Source: Liolophura sinensis (lineage: Eukaryota > Mollusca > Polyplacophora > Chitonida > Chitonidae). Taken from it: 55,500 bases of DNA. Below, one piece after another: positions 53,225 to 55,500 of the stretch. The stretch's first letter is position 1; each line of letters opens with the position of its first letter. The stretch lies in contig NC_088306.1 in the NCBI RefSeq assembly GCF_032854445.1, positions 2,167,873 through 2,223,372 of the forward strand, in the 5' to 3' direction. A program made the translations under genes and the position numbers. The notes under the pieces were generated by a model, which saw only the letters and a program-made list of their open reading frames with translations, had not been told where the DNA came from and ran no database searches.

Positions 53225-55500
53225 CAGGTAACCGAATGGGTTCGAATTCATGTTTAATACTGAAATTGTACCTGCTACATGAGCTCACTGCTACTCCCTA
53301 ATACCCCAGTGGGTTCATGTTTAAAACCAACATAGCAAAGTACACCGCTACATGGACTCACTGTCATTTCCTAATACCCCAGTGGGTTCATGTTTGATAC
53401 TGACATAGCACAGCACACCTCCACATGAACTCACTGTTTCTCCCTAATACCCCAGTGGGCTCATGTTTGATACTGGCATAGCACAGCACACCTCTACATG
53501 GACTCACTGTCATTCCCTAATACACGAGTGCGTTCATGTTTAAAACTAACATAGCACAGCACACCGCTACATGGACTCACTGTCACTCCCTAATATCCCA
53601 GTGGGTTCATGTTTAAAACTAACATAGCACAGTACACCTCCACATGGACTCACTGTTTCTCCCTAATACCCCAGTGGGTTCATGTTTAAAACTAACATAG
53701 CACAGCACACCTCCACATGGACTCACTGTCATTCCCTAATACCCCAGTGGGCTCATGTTTGATACTGGCATAGCACAGCACACCTCTACATGGACTCACT
53801 GTCATTCCCTAATACACGAGTGCGTTCATGTTTAAAACTAACATAGCACAGCACACCGCTACATGGACTCACTGTCACTCCCTAATACCCCAGTGGGCTC
53901 ATGTTTAAAACTAACATAGCACAGTACACCTCTACATGAACTCACTGTCACTCCCTAATACCCCAGTGGTTTCATGTTTAAAACTAACAGCACAGTACAC
54001 CTCTATATGCACTCACTGTCATTCCCTAATACCCCAGTGGGCTCATGTTTAAAACTAACATAACACAGCACACCTCTACATGGACACACTGCCATTCCTT
54101 AATACCCCAGTGGCGTTATGTTTGATACTGACATAACACAGCACACCTCCCCATGGACTCACTGTCATTCCCTAATACACCAGTGGGCTCATGTTCAAAA
54201 CCAACATAGCACAGTACACCTCTACATAGACTCACTGTCATTCCCTAATACACCAGTGGGTTCATGTTTCAAACTAACATAGCACAGCACACCGCTACAT
54301 GGACTCACTGTCACTCCCTAATACCCCAGTGGGTTCATGTTTAAAACTAACATAGCACAGCACACTGCGGCATGATCTCACTGTCATTCCCTAATACCCC
54401 AGTGGGCTCATGTTTGATACTGACATAGCACAGCACACCTCTACATGGACTCACTGTCATTCCCTAATACCCCAGTGGGCTCATGATTAAAACTAACAGC
54501 ACAGTACACCTCTATATGCACTCACTGTCATTCCCTAATACCCCAGTGGGCTCATGCTTAAAACTGACATAGCACAGCACACCTCTACATGGACTCACTG
54601 TAGTTCCCTAATACCCCAGTGGGTTCATGTTTAAAACCAACATAGCACAGAACACTGCGGCATAAACTCACTGTCACTCCCTAATGCCCCCGAGAGTTCA
54701 TGTTTAACAGACATAGCACAGCACACCGCTACATGGACTCACTGTCACTCCCTAATATCCCAGTGGGTTCATGTTTAAAACTAACATAGCACAGTACACC
54801 TCCATGTGGACTCACTGTTTCTCCCTGATACCCCAGTGGGCTCATGTTTAAAACCAACATAGCACAGCACACCTCTAGATGAACTCACTGTCACTCCCTA
54901 ATAACCCAGTGGGTTCATGTTTAAAACTAACATAGCACAGCACACCTCTACATGGACTCACTGTCATTCCCTAATACCCCAGTGGGCTCATGCTTAAAAC
55001 TGACATAGCACAGCACACCTCTACATGGACTCACTGTCATTCCCTAATACCCCAGTGGGCTCATGCTTAAAACTGACATAGCACAGCACACCTCTACATG
55101 GACTCACTGTCATTCCCTAATACACGAGTGGGTTCATGTTTAAAACTAACATAGCACAGCACACCTCCACATGGACTCACTGTCATTCCCTAATACCCCA
55201 GTGGGCTCATGTTTGATACTGATATAGCACAGCACACCTCCACATGGACTCACTATCATTCCCTAATACACCAGTGGGCTCATGTTTAAAACCAACATAG
55301 CACAGTACACCTCCACATGCACTCGCTATCACTCCCTAATACCCCAGTGGGCTCATGTTTAAAACTAACATAGCACAGTACACCTCCACATGGACTCACT
55401 GTCACTCCCTAATACCCCAGTGGTTTCATGATTAAAACTAACAGCACAGTACACCTCTATATGCACTCACTGTCATTCCCTAATACCCCAGTGGGCTCAT
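53225..55500. repeat. 73-bp tandem array running off the right end
   Basis: At least 31 units with CCCTAATACCCCAGTGGGTT, CATGTTTAAAACTAACATAG and CACACCTCTACATGGACTCA, spaced 73 bp (CTAATAC at 53298, 53371, 53444 and 53517). Short units lacking the ATAG block (AACTAACAGCACAG) recur near 53985, 54497 and 55440. The array is not closed within the window. Confidence 0.97.

Overview
The window is a stretch of animal nuclear genome, most likely from a marine mollusc or another lophotrochozoan. The reasons are split genes with GT-AG introns, AT-rich intergenic DNA full of TACATGTA-type motifs, and many copies of a tRNA-derived SINE and other dispersed repeats of a kind I associate with mollusc genomes. 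I cannot name the species. There are no bacterial-style operons, and almost all long open frames are chance products of AT-rich DNA or tandem repeats.

Three protein-coding genes are supported exon by exon. (1) The last two coding exons of a very-long-chain acyl-CoA dehydrogenase (ACADVL-like), + strand, 13-855; the rest lies left of the window. (2) A complete ten-exon mitochondrial carrier of the SLC25A14/SLC25A30 (UCP5/KMCP1) type, - strand, start codon at 28675 and stop at 9731. It carries an apparent 1-base deletion in exon 3 and a candidate 81-nt in-frame cassette exon. (3) A complete four-coding-exon selenoprotein T gene (SELENOT), + strand, 40295-45623. It has an in-frame Sec UGA at 43197-43199 and a convincing SECIS element at 49804-49874, in a 3' UTR exon that appears to be separated from the stop codon by a 4.1-kb intron. 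Genes 1 and 2 are convergent; genes 2 and 3 are divergent and about 11.6 kb apart. The link between them (mitochondrial fatty-acid oxidation, mitochondrial carrier, ER redox selenoprotein) looks incidental.

Much of the remaining DNA is repeats. The carrier introns hold tandem arrays of 107 bp, 90 bp, 34 bp and 54 bp units, each in a different intron. The SELENOT 3' UTR intron holds a 2.1-kb hAT-like transposon with matching terminal inverted repeats and a truncated transposase frame, plus a 76-bp array. A 73-bp array runs off the right end of the window from about 53.2 kb. Small terminal-inverted-repeat elements (a mariner-like deletion derivative, a foldback element with hairpin ends, and others) and about fifteen SINE copies fill the spaces.

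No defence system, CRISPR array, rRNA or free-standing tRNA gene was seen. The most informative points are the SELENOT UGA/SECIS/3' UTR-intron arrangement, the phase-proven frameshift and candidate cassette exon in the carrier, and the nested repeat architectures.
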